Assembly: GCA_041645075.1 (NCBI GenBank)
Contig: JBAZQS010000028.1
Coordinates: forward strand, 1 to 11,074
Direction: 5' to 3'
Source: JBAZQS01 sp041645075
GTDB taxonomy: Bacteria; Patescibacteriota; Patescibacteriia; 2-01-FULL-39-33
Length of the DNA: 11,074 nucleotides
Each line of letters starts with the position of its first letter. Position 1 is the first letter of the stretch. This document shows, in pieces, positions 1 through 6,620 of the stretch. Under the pieces are notes generated by a model. The model was not told the DNA's origin. It searched no databases and was given only the letters and a program-made list of their open reading frames with translations. A program made the position numbers and the translations under genes.

Positions 1-2279
1 CTCAAGGACTCAAAACCGGCGAAGTTATTTCGTTTGTCATTCCCCTTGAGGATGGCATTACCAAAAAAAATCTTGGTTATATCAAATGGTTTACGGATAA
101 GTTGGAAGAAACTTTTCCGGAATTCGGCATTCTTAGTTTGTCTGTCGCGGCCAATTACCGCGATAACGGCGAAGAATTACTGAACGCGCCATTTATTAAT
201 CAGGATATTTTGGCTGACCAAAACTGGAATGCCGAGGAATGGAAAAATCGCGTCAAAAAAGATTCAGCCGTGTATGGCGTTTTCCTCGGCCGGAATTTTG
301 ATTACGCGCAAGTGGCCATGCTTTTGCCATTTGACTATAATGAGATTAAAACCTTTCGGCGCGTGGCGGAATTTTTGGAACAAAGAAAAATTTCCCAATG
401 GGAATGGTATTTGAAGGCGGATATTTATCCGGTTTCGGAATTTTCCCAAGTGACGACGGCGGGCTGGGCCATCGGCCGGGGATTAACTGACGCGGCGCTA
501 TTGTCCGATATTTTGAAACTCTCAACCATCGGATTGGGCTTGAGCTGGCTTTTGTTTTTCTTCTCGCTGATTTCCTGGCGCCAAGCCACCATTGCCACCT
601 TGGTCACGGCCATGAGTTTTCTTTGGACTCGCGGTTCAATCGGACTGCTGCAATTTATGGGGGCGCCTGTTTATGAACGGGTTTATATCCTCATTGTTTT
701 TACGGCGCAAATTGTGGCCGGCATTTCTTTTACCGAACACAAGTTTGCCAGCTATAACGAGTGGCGGCGACTCCATCCTGATTTGTCCAGAGCCGGGCTT
801 TGGCAGAAAGCCAGAGCGGTAAATCAGATTATGTTTGTTACGGCCGTAATCGCCATCCTGAATTTTGCCACCCTGTATCAAATCGGGGTGCGTGGAATTT
901 TGGAGGTCGGCATTTTCGCGGCCCTCGGCATTGTTTACTTGCTGATTCTGGCTATGTGGTTTCTGCCGGCGCTTCACACAATCATCGGCGGCGAAGAAGC
1001 CCAGGCCTCATCCTGTTTTCTGGCTCGCGCCGGCAATAGATGGAATCAATTTTTGACCGGCCTTATCGGCGCGTGCCAAAAGTTTTTCCATTTTGATTAT
1101 TATGAGCAACCGGCCGGTGAGAAAAGAAGAGCGAAGCAGGCGATCTGCCTTACCGCGGGAGTTTTGTTTTTAGCGATTGGCTTAATCGGTCTTGATTATA
1201 TCCCGGGCCTTAAAAAGGACTTTGATTTTTTACCAATCAGGACCAAGCCGTTGGAATATATTCATAACACCATTGTCTATCGCGCCAGCCAGTTGCTTAA
1301 TTGGCCGGGGCGATATGGTTTTGACCGTGTTCCCCTGCTTTTGCAAGGCGATATTGACGATCCGGCGTTTATTAGCCGCGCCAATGATTTCCAAAAAGCG
1401 GTCAAGAACATCAAGCAAGTGCGGGAGGTGACCTCGGTGGTTGATACCATCAAACTTATTTCCCGTGAGTCCTATCATTTGTCTTTGCCAAAAAATCGCC
1501 AGCAAGTTCATGACAGCTTGTCTATGATCGCGGATGACCTAGGGCCGGTTTTAAAATCGCAATTGTGGTTTGACGGCGGCCTGGTGGTTTTCGCTTCAAC
1601 GGCCATGGAGGATTCCAATGAGCTGGGCCAGGTTATTGACGGCCTACTGCAAACGGGACAAAAAGATTTTTCCGATTTGCGAGTCGTGGCTTTTGGCAAG
1701 ATACCGGCTTATCCGCAGGTGGATAAATACATCCGTCTGGGCAAGCCCTGGAATCTTATCAACTCGCAGTGGCTGGTAATTATGGTTTGCGCGGTTTGGG
1801 TGTTTTGGCGAAATCGGAAAATTCAAAGCCGGTTGAAATTGGTTGGCTGGCGGACGGGTCTGGTCATTAGTGTGCCATTCGTTTTTGCCAGCTCGGTTAT
1901 CGCTTTAGTGATGATGGCGTTTCGCGTGCCGCTTGATCAGGCGACGGCTTGCATTACCGCTTTGGCCATTAACGCCGCCATTGATTTCAGCTTATACTTG
2001 GTGGCAGATTACCAAACGGCTTTGCTTGATGGCAAAAATAAAACCAACTCATTGAATGGCGCGATGTTGGCGAAAGGGCGAGTGATCCTCACGGATATTT
2101 TGCTCAATTCGCTTTGTTTCGCGCCGCTCATTGTTTCCAATTTCATTCCAGTCCAACATTTGGGCTGGATTATGGTGGTGATGATGCTCACCTGCGGTTT
2201 CGGTTCGCTCATCTTAATGCCCGCTCTGCTTCCGTGGTGCGTAAAAGAGAAATTATTGGAAAAGGGAGAAAAAAAATGA
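1..2279 (+). CDS. RND/MMPL-superfamily exporter, 5'-truncated
   Basis: Inner-membrane proton-driven exporter of the RND/MMPL (HAE3-like) type. The frame is open to the window edge (first full codon at 3), so the true start lies upstream; the TTG at 102 is internal. The fragment begins in the first extracytoplasmic loop. Hydrophobic segments follow near 510-577, 585-660, 682-731, 822-890, 897-980 and 1137-1200, then a second large soluble loop to about 1755. Five more segments lie near 1760-1810, 1860-1925, 1935-2010, 2090-2150 and 2155-2240. This is the repeated RND layout lacking only the first helix and part of loop 1. The second-half helix keeps an Asp (1983-1985, AAIDFS) where RND pumps carry proton-relay acids; the equivalent first-half position is Ser (726-728, AGISFT). 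The stop overlaps the next start as ATGA. Operon partners suggest lipid or lipoprotein traffic; substrate unknown. Confidence 0.85.
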   Translation, partial: QGLKTGEVISFVIPLEDGITKKNLGYIKWFTDKLEETFPEFGILSLSVAANYRDNGEELLNAPFINQDILADQNWNAEEWKNRVKKDSAVYGVFLGRNFDYAQVAMLLPFDYNEIKTFRRVAEFLEQRKISQWEWYLKADIYPVSEFSQVTTAGWAIGRGLTDAALLSDILKLSTIGLGLSWLLFFFSLISWRQATIATLVTAMSFLWTRGSIGLLQFMGAPVYERVYILIVFTAQIVAGISFTEHKFASYNEWRRLHPDLSRAGLWQKARAVNQIMFVTAVIAILNFATLYQIGVRGILEVGIFAALGIVYLLILAMWFLPALHTIIGGEEAQASSCFLARAGNRWNQFLTGLIGACQKFFHFDYYEQPAGEKRRAKQAICLTAGVLFLAIGLIGLDYIPGLKKDFDFLPIRTKPLEYIHNTIVYRASQLLNWPGRYGFDRVPLLLQGDIDDPAFISRANDFQKAVKNIKQVREVTSVVDTIKLISRESYHLSLPKNRQQVHDSLSMIADDLGPVLKSQLWFDGGLVVFASTAMEDSNELGQVIDGLLQTGQKDFSDLRVVAFGKIPAYPQVDKYIRLGKPWNLINSQWLVIMVCAVWVFWRNRKIQSRLKLVGWRTGLVISVPFVFASSVIALVMMAFRVPLDQATACITALAINAAIDFSLYLVADYQTALLDGKNKTNSLNGAMLAKGRVILTDILLNSLCFAPLIVSNFIPVQHLGWIMVVMMLTCGFGSLILMPALLPWCVKEKLLEKGEKK

Positions 2280-3064
2280 AAAAGATAAAAGCGATCGCCT
2301 CTCTGCTCTCGGTTATGTTTCTTTTTTCGGCAACGGATAAAATTTCTGCCGCCGAACTAACCGCCGAGCAAATAATGGAAAAGAGCTGGCAGTTGTATCG
2401 CCAACTCAACACCGAACAGGAGTTTGTTAGCGCGATCGTCAAGGAGGAGGGCGGTTCTTCGCAAGCCAAGGCCTTTATTCGCTGGATCAAGTATGACCCG
2501 GCGGGGGAAGACAAGGTGGTGATTAAATTCACGGAACCGGTTTTGGATAAAGGACTCGGCCTCCTGACTTGGCGCCACGTCAAGAGCAATGATGAGCAGT
2601 GGCTGAAGTTTCCTTCGCAAAACAAGGTGCGGCGTATTTCCCTCGGCGACCAAGGCAAATATTTTGCTGGCCTGGATTTCACCTATGAAGACGCGCGGCA
2701 ATTAATCGGTGAAAGGATCAGTCAATTCAATTATCGCTTGCTGGAAATTAGGGCGGGCGATTATCTGATTGAGGCCAGGTCCAAGCCGGGCGTTGACTCG
2801 GCCTATGGCAAAAGAATTTTTTGGATTGATAAGAAGTTTGCCGTCAATAAAATTGAGTATTATGACAAAAATAGCAAACTGATTAAGACCCAGGAAAATT
2901 CGGAGATTAAGATAAGCGATAATGGCCTTTGGCGTCCTGATACCGTAGTTATCACCAATAAGTTGCTCAATAGAACGACTTACGCCAGATTCACCGAGCG
3001 CCAGATTGACCTTGGCTTGTCGGCCGAGACCTTCAGCCAGAGATTTTTAGAAAGGAGAGAGTGA
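2276..3064 (+). CDS. Periplasmic outer-membrane lipoprotein-sorting-like protein (LolA-like fold)
   Basis: Predicted 262-residue exported protein of the LolA-like 'outer membrane lipoprotein-sorting protein' family often encoded beside RND exporters. ATG 2276 is chosen over in-frame codons upstream because it forms an ATGA overlap with the exporter stop, follows an AAGGGAG ribosome site (2262-2268), and starts a clean signal peptide: MKK, a hydrophobic core, then ISAAE with cleavage after about residue 25 or 26. The mature part has the family pattern: a charged basic strand (FIRWIKYDP), a 'DKGLGLLTW' strand, 'EQWLKFPSQNKVRRI'-type wording (here DEQWLKFPSQNKVRRI) and 'GLDFTYEDA'. Its beta-rich half-barrel would carry a lipid or lipoprotein across the periplasm between the exporter and the outer-membrane protein that follows. 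No lipobox Cys is seen at the cleavage site, so it should be soluble. The family assignment is firm; the cargo is inferred. Confidence 0.85.
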   Translation: MKKIKAIASLLSVMFLFSATDKISAAELTAEQIMEKSWQLYRQLNTEQEFVSAIVKEEGGSSQAKAFIRWIKYDPAGEDKVVIKFTEPVLDKGLGLLTWRHVKSNDEQWLKFPSQNKVRRISLGDQGKYFAGLDFTYEDARQLIGERISQFNYRLLEIRAGDYLIEARSKPGVDSAYGKRIFWIDKKFAVNKIEYYDKNSKLIKTQENSEIKISDNGLWRPDTVVITNKLLNRTTYARFTERQIDLGLSAETFSQRFLERRE

Positions 3065-4456
3065 ATGAAAAATCTAAATCTCGCTTTCGCTTTTCTTTTG
3101 GCCGCCGCGACTGGTTTTGCCCAAGATAATCAAGATAATTGGGCGAACCATCGGTTGCCTAAGCTTCGCCATTACCTGATTCAAAATCAGGCGCCGGAAT
3201 CGTCTGCTCCTCCGGATTCCGGAGAGGCAGACAAGAATAATCTGCGAAATTATTTTTCCGATTACCTGGTTTCGGCGTTGAAAAAGCCGAAAGTCAAATT
3301 GGCCGGCAAATATGAAATGTTTGTCGGCGGTTATTGGCACAAGCAAAGAGGCAAGGAAAATTCCTACGGTGAAATTCGTTTTCGTCCGAAAGCGACCATA
3401 AATTTTACGGACAATCTGCTTCTCTATCTGGAGGGCGATTTCCGTCAGGACTCGCGGGGATTTGCCCACGGCTACATTAATAATAAGACCGAGTCGGATT
3501 ATCGCTGGGCGGTCGGCATTCGCGAAGGATACCTTGAGTATATTAGAAATCGGTTTCGCCTTCGCGTCGGCAAACAGATATTTGACTGGTCGGTAACCGA
3601 TCTGGTTTCGCCGAGCGACAATCTTAATCCGCGGGACTGGACGCATTTAGTTGAATGGGAAAAAATCGGCGTGCCGGCGATAGACGTGAGAATGGGCTAT
3701 GATCATTTTCTTGAATTTGTTTATGTTCCTTATTTCACGCCGTCAAAGTTGCCACAAGGCAGATGGGAGCAGTTGGCCATGGAAAATTACGAAGTTGATG
3801 GCGGCGGCCAATATGCGATTCGCGCTGGCACCACTTTCAAAGGATTTGATCTGACGGCGAGCTTCTTTGATGGCTTTAGTTATAATCCGGCTGTTAAGAC
3901 GGACGCGGCAAAGGTGGGATTTGACTCCGCCGGAATGCCTATTATGCCCATGCCCCATTTTCATCCATTGTATTATCGGGAGAGGGTCTGGGCGGCAACC
4001 TTAACCAAAGAAATTTATCAGGGTTATACGATGCGGACCGAGGTCGGCTACTTTGACCAAGAAATCGGAAATAATTTTTTCCAATACGTGGTCGGAGTTG
4101 ACCGCGAATGGAATAATGTTTTCCGGCCAACCGACAATTTATACTTGCTCTTTCAGTATGCCGGCGATACTTCCTCAAAGTCCGAACGAGTCGGCGATAT
4201 TCGCCGCAGTTTGAGCAATGGCGTTATGTTGAAAGCCAAATACGCTTTTGACGATAGCGAGCGCTGGGCGCTGGGCTTGGAGGCGGTCTACAACCTAGAA
4301 AATAGCAGCAGTTATGTGAAGCCGTCCGTGGCTTACAAAAAAAATAACATGACCATAGAAGCCGGCGTCGCTATTATGTCCGGAGCCAAAGAAACATTTT
4401 TCGGCGGATACGGCCGGAACGATTATGGCTATCTCAAAGTCAGCTGGGAATTCTAA
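3065..4456 (+). CDS. Outer-membrane beta-barrel protein (DUF1302-like)
   Basis: Predicted 463-residue outer-membrane barrel. Its ATG directly follows the previous TGA (3062-3064), with AAAGGAG at 3051-3057, so it is translationally linked. The N-terminus is a signal peptide (MKNLNLAFAFLLAAATGFA, cleavage after about residue 19). A short polar linker follows, then repeated alternating aromatic/polar strands with Gly-Tyr turns across the rest. The segment around 'RVGKQIFDWSVTDLVSP' followed by 'NLNPRDW' resembles the DUF1302 and related porin-like families ('GrQ..WG' then 'NP.D'). The last residues (KVSWEF) end in Phe with alternating hydrophobics, the usual beta-signal for BAM assembly. With the RND exporter and LolA-like protein it would form an inner-membrane to outer-membrane chain. 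I see no TonB box or plug domain. Barrel nature is well supported; the exact family is less certain. Confidence 0.8.
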   Translation: MKNLNLAFAFLLAAATGFAQDNQDNWANHRLPKLRHYLIQNQAPESSAPPDSGEADKNNLRNYFSDYLVSALKKPKVKLAGKYEMFVGGYWHKQRGKENSYGEIRFRPKATINFTDNLLLYLEGDFRQDSRGFAHGYINNKTESDYRWAVGIREGYLEYIRNRFRLRVGKQIFDWSVTDLVSPSDNLNPRDWTHLVEWEKIGVPAIDVRMGYDHFLEFVYVPYFTPSKLPQGRWEQLAMENYEVDGGGQYAIRAGTTFKGFDLTASFFDGFSYNPAVKTDAAKVGFDSAGMPIMPMPHFHPLYYRERVWAATLTKEIYQGYTMRTEVGYFDQEIGNNFFQYVVGVDREWNNVFRPTDNLYLLFQYAGDTSSKSERVGDIRRSLSNGVMLKAKYAFDDSERWALGLEAVYNLENSSSYVKPSVAYKKNNMTIEAGVAIMSGAKETFFGGYGRNDYGYLKVSWEF

Positions 4457-4475
4457 GGCGCGTTCATCGATCTAT

Positions 4476-4484
4476 TTATCCACA
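4476..4484 (+). promoter_or_regulatory. Perfect DnaA-box consensus match
   Basis: TTATCCACA matches the classical high-affinity DnaA box exactly. It lies 19 bases after the outer-membrane gene and 20 bases upstream of a strong promoter -35. Only one exact copy was seen, so this does not look like an origin. It could be a DnaA-responsive control element or chance. Confidence 0.3.
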
Positions 4485-4503
4485 GGTTGTTGGTTTTTAT
4501 CTA

Positions 4504-4531
4504 TTGACAAGGTTTTTAGATATGCTAATAT
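4504..4531 (+). promoter_or_regulatory. Strong sigma70-type promoter with extended -10
   Basis: TTGACA at 4504-4509, a 16-base spacer, then TAATAT at 4526-4531, preceded directly by TGC (extended -10). Transcription should start near 4538 and read into the hairpin-rich segment ahead of the methyltransferase gene. The -35 is a perfect consensus and the -10 is close to consensus. Confidence 0.7.
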
Positions 4532-4537
4532 ATAGAT

Positions 4538-4740
4538 ACAAAGCAGTTCTTTCAAGTACGAGTAATCAAATGGACAAAAGATGTCCCAAAAAATGGGAAC
4601 CCTTCTAATGAAGAGGTCCGCTGGAGCAATCGGCATTGACCGAGCGACACACCCGGCGTCCAGACGTCCAACCCCCCTTTGAATGAAAACTCTCCTGAAT
4701 GAATAGCCGCCTAACCATATAAATGGAATGGCGGCTTTAA
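4538..4740 (+). ncRNA. Candidate structured small RNA or leader (unassigned)
   Basis: About 200 bases with little coding potential between a strong promoter and a terminator-like hairpin. Visible helices: GGACA (4572-4576) with TGTCC (4582-4586); the competing TCCC with GGGA around AAAAAAT; CTGGA (4621-4625) with TCCAG (4659-4663), extendable outward with a bulge; and inside it TCGG (4630-4633) with CCGA (4640-4643). GCTGG (4620-4624) can alternatively pair with CCGGC (4653-4657), so two mutually exclusive folds are possible, as in a switch. The segment ends with AGCCGCC (4705-4711) and GGCGGCT (4730-4736). I compared it by eye with remembered motifs of 6S RNA, SRP RNA, tmRNA, RNase P RNA, T-box and the cobalamin, TPP, FMN and SAH riboswitches and recognised none. 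It may be a free small RNA or the 5' leader of the methyltransferase. Confidence 0.35.
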
Positions 4741-4745
4741 ATTTG
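4705..4745 (+). terminator. Terminator-like hairpin ending the candidate RNA
   Basis: AGCCGCC (4705-4711) pairs perfectly with GGCGGCT (4730-4736). An inner CCAT (4715-4718)/ATGG (4723-4726) stem forms in the 18-base loop, and TTTAAATTT-like sequence follows. The GC stem is good but the T tract is interrupted, so termination may be partial or conditional. Confidence 0.45.
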
Positions 4746-4756
4746 TCTAAATTCTC

Positions 4757-4785
4757 TTGACACTTTTATATTTTTATAATAAGGT
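4757..4785 (+). promoter_or_regulatory. Second promoter ahead of the methyltransferase
   Basis: A perfect TTGACA at 4757-4762 is followed at 17 bases by a weak -10, TAAGGT (4780-4785), in an AT-rich stretch. A perfect TATAAT at 4775-4780 is only 12 bases away, too close to pair with this -35. The gene could use this promoter independently of the one at 4504. Confidence 0.45.
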
Positions 4786-4848
4786 AATGTATTAAAAGGG
4801 GTACATTTAAAAATCATATTTTCAATTTAATAAAAGGAGGGCAGTAGA

Positions 4849-5826
4849 ATGACGACATATGCAAATGGCTGGCGGCATTCTCTGCCGCGTTATGCTCCCA
4901 GTCGCAAGATTTCCAGGCGCAAAGACAAGCCGCATTTTTATCAAATCACCGATGATATAATTCGGAATGTGCCTTTTTTCTTTGAGAGTCCGGAATTTAG
5001 CTTTATCCATAAGCATCCCAAGGTTCAGCAGTTCATCCGTGATTTTTGGAAATGGAACGCGGAAGTGCTCTGGCTTTTAAGTTCCACTTCGCATCCCTAT
5101 ATTGAGATGCAGGAAAAATTAGCCCAATTGGTCGGGCCATATCTGGGCGAGACCTTTGTTGACCTCGGTTGCGGGACGGGAAATTTTTGCGGCCGGCTTT
5201 TCAAGCTGAATGGCAAGCAGGTTAAGAAAATTTTTGCCGTGGATATTGACTGGGAGTCATTGGCTCAAGTGCCGCAAACTCTGCGCAGTGTCGGCTATCG
5301 CCAGAAAGTGGCGTTAGCGCAAACCTCCACCATGTCTAAAATGCCCATTTGGCCGGAATCCGTTGATTGCGTTATTTCCAGCTTGGGCGGATTGATGTAC
5401 GCCGGCTGGTGGTTTGAAGCGGAAAACGGCGGAAAGTTGAAACTGGTTTGCGAAGGAAGAGAAGCGCTTAAAAAATGCCTCTTGGACATGAATCGGATTA
5501 TTAAGCCGGGCGGGCATCTGGCGTTTTCCGCGCCAAAACCCAACCCGGATTTTGGCGCGATTTTGCGGGATTCCCTGTGGTGGCTGATTAAGAATGGCCG
5601 CTTTGTTGATTTTGTTAAGATTTTGCGTCGCGGTTTTCGCGCCAAGAAGCTTTCCGAATTTATGCACCAAGTGGAGCGCGAAGGCCATGCCCATTATATT
5701 TCTTTGGAGGAATGGGAAAAAATTTTGCGCGATGCCGGTTTCACCATGATTGATTCTAACGAGGGCGAATGCTACGCCAAGCAAGGCATCTTGGCGGTCG
5801 CTCGCAAAGTGAGAAATGTAAATTAA
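4849..5826 (+). CDS. Class I SAM-dependent methyltransferase
   Basis: Predicted 325-residue cytoplasmic methyltransferase. ATG 4849 follows an unusually good ribosome site, AAAGGAGG (4833-4840), at 8 bases. About 100 N-terminal residues, rich in Trp, Phe and basic residues and of no recognised family, precede the Rossmann core. SAM-binding motif I is VDLGCGTGNF (Asp105 to about Phe113). The motif II acid lies in FAVDID (about Asp132). CVISSLGGLMY fits the motif IV region, and PGGHLAFSAP begins at about residue 220, the typical post-motif turn of class I enzymes. The C-terminal third is basic and may contact the substrate. The arrangement resembles small-molecule or lipid methyltransferases of the Methyltransf_11/25 type, but the acceptor cannot be read from sequence. 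The gene sits alone between its own promoter(s) and a strong terminator. Its base composition matches the upstream block rather than the AT-rich genes after it. Confidence 0.8.
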   Translation: MTTYANGWRHSLPRYAPSRKISRRKDKPHFYQITDDIIRNVPFFFESPEFSFIHKHPKVQQFIRDFWKWNAEVLWLLSSTSHPYIEMQEKLAQLVGPYLGETFVDLGCGTGNFCGRLFKLNGKQVKKIFAVDIDWESLAQVPQTLRSVGYRQKVALAQTSTMSKMPIWPESVDCVISSLGGLMYAGWWFEAENGGKLKLVCEGREALKKCLLDMNRIIKPGGHLAFSAPKPNPDFGAILRDSLWWLIKNGRFVDFVKILRRGFRAKKLSEFMHQVEREGHAHYISLEEWEKILRDAGFTMIDSNEGECYAKQGILAVARKVRNVN

Positions 5827-5827
5827 T

Positions 5828-5874
5828 ACCCGCTTCAAAATATGTCTAACAGCATATGGCGAAGCGGGTTTTTT
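5828..5874 (+). terminator. Strong intrinsic terminator
   Basis: ACCCGCTTC (5828-5836) pairs perfectly with GAAGCGGGT (5861-5869). An inner ATATG (5840-5844)/CATAT (5853-5857) stem extends the hairpin, and a run of six T follows (5869-5874). It begins directly after the methyltransferase stop and closes block 1. Confidence 0.9.
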
Positions 5875-5878
5875 ACTT

Positions 5879-5907
5879 TTGTAATTATCTTTAATTGACT
5901 ATATAAT
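5879..5907 (+). promoter_or_regulatory. Promoter for the HExxH gene
   Basis: TTGTAA (5879-5884), a 17-base spacer and a perfect TATAAT (5902-5907), immediately behind the terminator. Predicted transcription start is near 5914, leaving only about 10 bases before ATG 5924 and no Shine-Dalgarno, so the mRNA would be nearly leaderless. Confidence 0.5.
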
Positions 5908-5923
5908 TAAAGCATGAATTAAT

Positions 5924-6610
5924 ATGAAATATTATCCCAAAATTAAATTCGGCATTAATGAAACCTTTGAAAAAAGAATTTTGTATAATACCAGCCACGC
6001 CCAATGGGCGCTTCGGCCGGAATTGAAATTTTTATTCAAAGACGAATTTAAAAATTCTCGCCAGAAAATATTATCCGCTTACGTGGATAATTATTATGAG
6101 GTCTATAAAAAGAAAATAAAAGAAGATTTAAATAAGGCAAAAAAGAATTGGGCCGGCGTTGAGAAATATTTTTATAAAGAAGTAGATAAAATTTTTCATA
6201 AATATCCCTGGCCAAAAGGAAATTATCACGCGCATATTTCCATCTGGAATATGTTTCCTCGTTTTATAAAAAGTAAAATATTTATGTTTCCGTCCAATCC
6301 CGAGAGATATAAAAATAAAAAATTTACTCTTTTGGTCATCGCCCATGAAATGCTCCATTTTATCACTTATAATTATCTGCAGAATAAATATAAATTAAAG
6401 CCAAGTGAAAGCGGCGATAAAGACAGTAAGTTTTGGCAGTTTACGGAAAATTTAAATGTTTTGATTGAAAGTGGAAAAAATTGGCGAGTATTTACCGAAG
6501 GCACAAGCAAGCCCTATTTGGAATGTCAAAAATTATATACTAGAATGAAAAGAATTTGGGAGACGAATAATGATATTGACAATCTGATTAAAATAATTTT
6601 TGAAAAATAG
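5924..6610 (+). CDS. Putative zinc metallopeptidase-like protein (HExxH), family not recognised
   Basis: Predicted 228-residue Lys- and aromatic-rich protein without signal peptide or membrane segment, so probably cytoplasmic. The one clear motif is HEMLH (residues 141-145), a zincin HExxH on a predicted helix, preceded by the hydrophobic strand FTLLVIA as is usual for such sites. Glu175 (FWQFTENLN), 30 residues on, could be the third, gluzincin-style zinc ligand. The N-terminal part (WALRPELKFLFKDEF, then a long charged region around residues 50-95) looks helical. I do not recognise a named family. Several small DUF metallopeptidases have only this motif, and a non-enzymatic role is possible. 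The start follows a promoter with almost no leader and no ribosome site. The gene ends 10 bases before the Nudix ATG, so the two are probably co-transcribed. Composition is strongly AT-rich compared with upstream genes. Confidence 0.6.
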   Translation: MKYYPKIKFGINETFEKRILYNTSHAQWALRPELKFLFKDEFKNSRQKILSAYVDNYYEVYKKKIKEDLNKAKKNWAGVEKYFYKEVDKIFHKYPWPKGNYHAHISIWNMFPRFIKSKIFMFPSNPERYKNKKFTLLVIAHEMLHFITYNYLQNKYKLKPSESGDKDSKFWQFTENLNVLIESGKNWRVFTEGTSKPYLECQKLYTRMKRIWETNNDIDNLIKIIFEK

Positions 6611-6620
6611 CTTCAAAATT

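Noticed and set aside
102..104. TTG as the start of the exporter
   Set aside because: The same frame is open to base 3 with protein-like sequence, and RND proteins have an N-terminal helix and more loop that are missing here; the gene continues upstream.
2114..2275. Longer start (2114) for the LolA-like gene
   Set aside because: It lies inside the exporter gene in another frame, lacks a ribosome site, and would bury the obvious signal peptide that begins at 2276.
3074..3646. Large open frame on the minus strand opposite the outer-membrane gene (and similar antisense frames at 2209-2701 and 5295-5838)
   Set aside because: These mirror well-supported + strand genes, have no ribosome sites or recognisable motifs, and arise from codon bias of the real genes.
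4775..4780. Perfect TATAAT as the -10 of the second promoter
   Set aside because: Only 12 bases separate it from TTGACA 4757-4762, and no good -35 lies 17 bases upstream of it.
6600..6602. TTG start for the first Nudix gene
   Set aside because: It overlaps the end of the HExxH gene and adds only seven unconserved residues before ATG 6621.
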